From the NCBI GenBank assembly GCA_001752465.1, contig MDJB01000005.1, forward strand, positions 1-59,631: DNA of 59,631 bases, given 5' to 3'. The notes below the pieces were generated by a model. It worked only from the letters and a program-made list of their open reading frames with translations. It was not told the origin of the DNA and ran no database searches. This stretch comes from Haemophilus quentini. GTDB lineage: Bacteria; Pseudomonadota; Gammaproteobacteria; Enterobacterales; Pasteurellaceae. This document shows positions 58,632-59,631 of the stretch, in pieces. The translations under genes were made by a program, and so were the position numbers. Position 1 is the stretch's first letter, and every line of letters begins with the position of its first letter.

Positions 58632-59105
58632 ATGAAAGTTTTAGAAGGCTCAGTCGCAGCACCTAATGCAAAAGTTGCAGTAGCAATTGCTCGTTTTAAC
58701 AGTTTTATTAATGAAAGTTTATTAGAAGGTGCAATTGATGCATTAAAACGTATCGGCCAAGTGAAAGATGAAAATATCACTATCGTGCGTGCCCCGGGTG
58801 CGTATGAGTTGCCATTAGTTGCGCGTCGTTTAGCAGAAAGTAAAAAATTTGATGCGATTGTGGCATTAGGTACAGTTATCCGTGGTGGTACTGCGCATTT
58901 TGAATATGTAGCAGGGGAAGCAAGCAGCGGTTTAGGAAAGGTTGCAATAGATGCTGAAATCCCTGTCGCTTTTGGGGTATTAACCACAGAAAATATTGAA
59001 CAGGCGATTGAACGTGCTGGTACTAAAGCGGGTAATAAAGGTGCAGAAGCAGCCTTAACCGCACTTGAAATGGTTAATCTTATTCAACAAATTGATGCGG
59101 CATAA
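58632..59105 (+). CDS. ribE: 6,7-dimethyl-8-ribityllumazine synthase
   Basis: A 157-residue capsid-forming enzyme of riboflavin synthesis (also called ribH). [28 protein letters not shown], then [48 protein letters not shown] and [28 protein letters not shown] follow the family; the catalytic His is in GGTAHFE. No FMN riboswitch is visible upstream. nusB starts 3 bases after the stop, the common ribE-nusB pairing. Confidence 0.97.
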   Translation: MKVLEGSVAAPNAKVAVAIARFNSFINESLLEGAIDALKRIGQVKDENITIVRAPGAYELPLVARRLAESKKFDAIVALGTVIRGGTAHFEYVAGEASSGLGKVAIDAEIPVAFGVLTTENIEQAIERAGTKAGNKGAEAALTALEMVNLIQQIDAA

Positions 59106-59108
59106 ATC

Positions 59109-59543
59109 ATGACAGAACAAAAACAAGTGAAAAAGCCTTCTGCTCGTCGTCGTGCGCGTGAATGTACCGTTCAAGCATTGTATTCTTGGGCGGTATCTGG
59201 CAATACTGCAGAACAAGTTGAATTAGCCTTTGTGTTAGATCAAGATATGGATGGGGTAGATAAACCTTACTTCCGTAAATTATTTCGTCAAACAGTAGAA
59301 AATATTGAAACTGTTGATTTTTCAATTTTGCCTTATATTGACCGCGCTTTTGATGAACTTGATACTATTGAAACTGCAATTTTACGTTTGGCTGTTTATG
59401 AATTACGCTTTGAATTAGATGTGCCATATAAAGTGGTTATCAATGAAGCGATTGAAGTAGCAAAAGTATTCGGTGCAGATGAAAGCCATAAATATATCAA
59501 TGGCGTACTTGATAAAATTGCACCAGCATTAGGGCGTAAATAA
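59109..59543 (+). CDS. nusB: Transcription antitermination factor NusB
   Basis: A 144-residue all-helical protein that binds boxA RNA with S10 for rRNA antitermination. [24 protein letters not shown] (RNA-binding N-terminus) and [47 protein letters not shown] are near-invariant family blocks. Coupled to ribE with a 3-base gap and followed by a terminator-like hairpin. Confidence 0.97.
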   Translation: MTEQKQVKKPSARRRARECTVQALYSWAVSGNTAEQVELAFVLDQDMDGVDKPYFRKLFRQTVENIETVDFSILPYIDRAFDELDTIETAILRLAVYELRFELDVPYKVVINEAIEVAKVFGADESHKYINGVLDKIAPALGRK

Positions 59544-59561
59544 TCCTTTTAAACTGAAAAT

Positions 59562-59591
59562 GGCGCGCGTTTTTAACGCGTGCCTTTTCTT
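59562..59591 (+). terminator. Hairpin terminator after nusB
   Basis: GGCGCGCGT - TTTTA - ACGCGTGCC (one mismatch) followed by TTTTCTT, 18 bases after nusB. Confidence 0.75.
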
Positions 59592-59631
59592 ATAGCCAGA
59601 CCAAAAGTCTAGCTATAAAAACCATACGCTA

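Overview
The window is chromosomal DNA of a Haemophilus influenzae-type Pasteurellaceae. The base composition is AT-rich. The Haemophilus uptake word AAGTGCGGT / ACCGCACTT is scattered throughout and often forms inverted pairs that act as terminators. The housekeeping gene order is the Haemophilus one, and carbonic anhydrase residues Cys42 and Asp44 match the characterised H. influenzae enzyme.

Layout. (1) 1 to about 7.6 kb is an integrated element resembling satellite phage P4: the end of an integrase, a divergent Mor-like regulator, an AlpA-like HTH protein, an AntA-type antirepressor, an Ash/Icd-type open frame, a small ORF and a DUF927 helicase-like protein. Two near mirror-image clusters of TGTCCT/AGGACA repeats bracket the gene block and look like ori/crr iterons. 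Inside the Ash/Icd frame is a 76-nt hairpin whose loop is complementary, in correct antiparallel order, to one site upstream and one downstream. The downstream site covers an internal Shine-Dalgarno. This is the design of the C4 (P1) and CI (P4) antisense immunity RNAs. (2) The right edge abuts a TonB-receptor pseudogene with a stop, a frameshift and a lost 3' end. (3) 8.7-33 kb is core genome: dacB, greA, yhbY, rlmE-ftsH, folP-glmM, sixA, bioD, metF, rplM-rpsI, sspAB, xseB-ispA-dxs, thiI, yqcC-truC-yoaH, cspD, matP, lonH/ycbZ, fabA, and a DUF1439 gene split by one stop codon. (4) 33-46.5 kb is the initiator-tRNA/rimP-nusA-infB-rbfA-truB cluster, interrupted between infB and rbfA by a type I restriction-modification locus on the opposite strand. 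Its hsdM carries a GACGA repeat tract that puts it out of frame here, and a frameshifted HEPN-like gene sits between hsdS and hsdR. Two 12-base Neisseria uptake words lie in the locus. (5) 46.5-59.6 kb holds tyrA, queF, a DUF2310 gene, csdE-csdA, a nuclease lipoprotein, lrgAB, dgt, uup, can, asnS and ribE-nusB.

The element genes appear to form one replication and immunity module: helicase plus iterons for replication, and AlpA, AntA and the antisense RNA for control. All functional calls are from reading the sequence and remembered family motifs; no search was run. Parts worth checking first are the antisense RNA, the mirrored iterons, the out-of-frame hsdM and the Neisseria uptake words.
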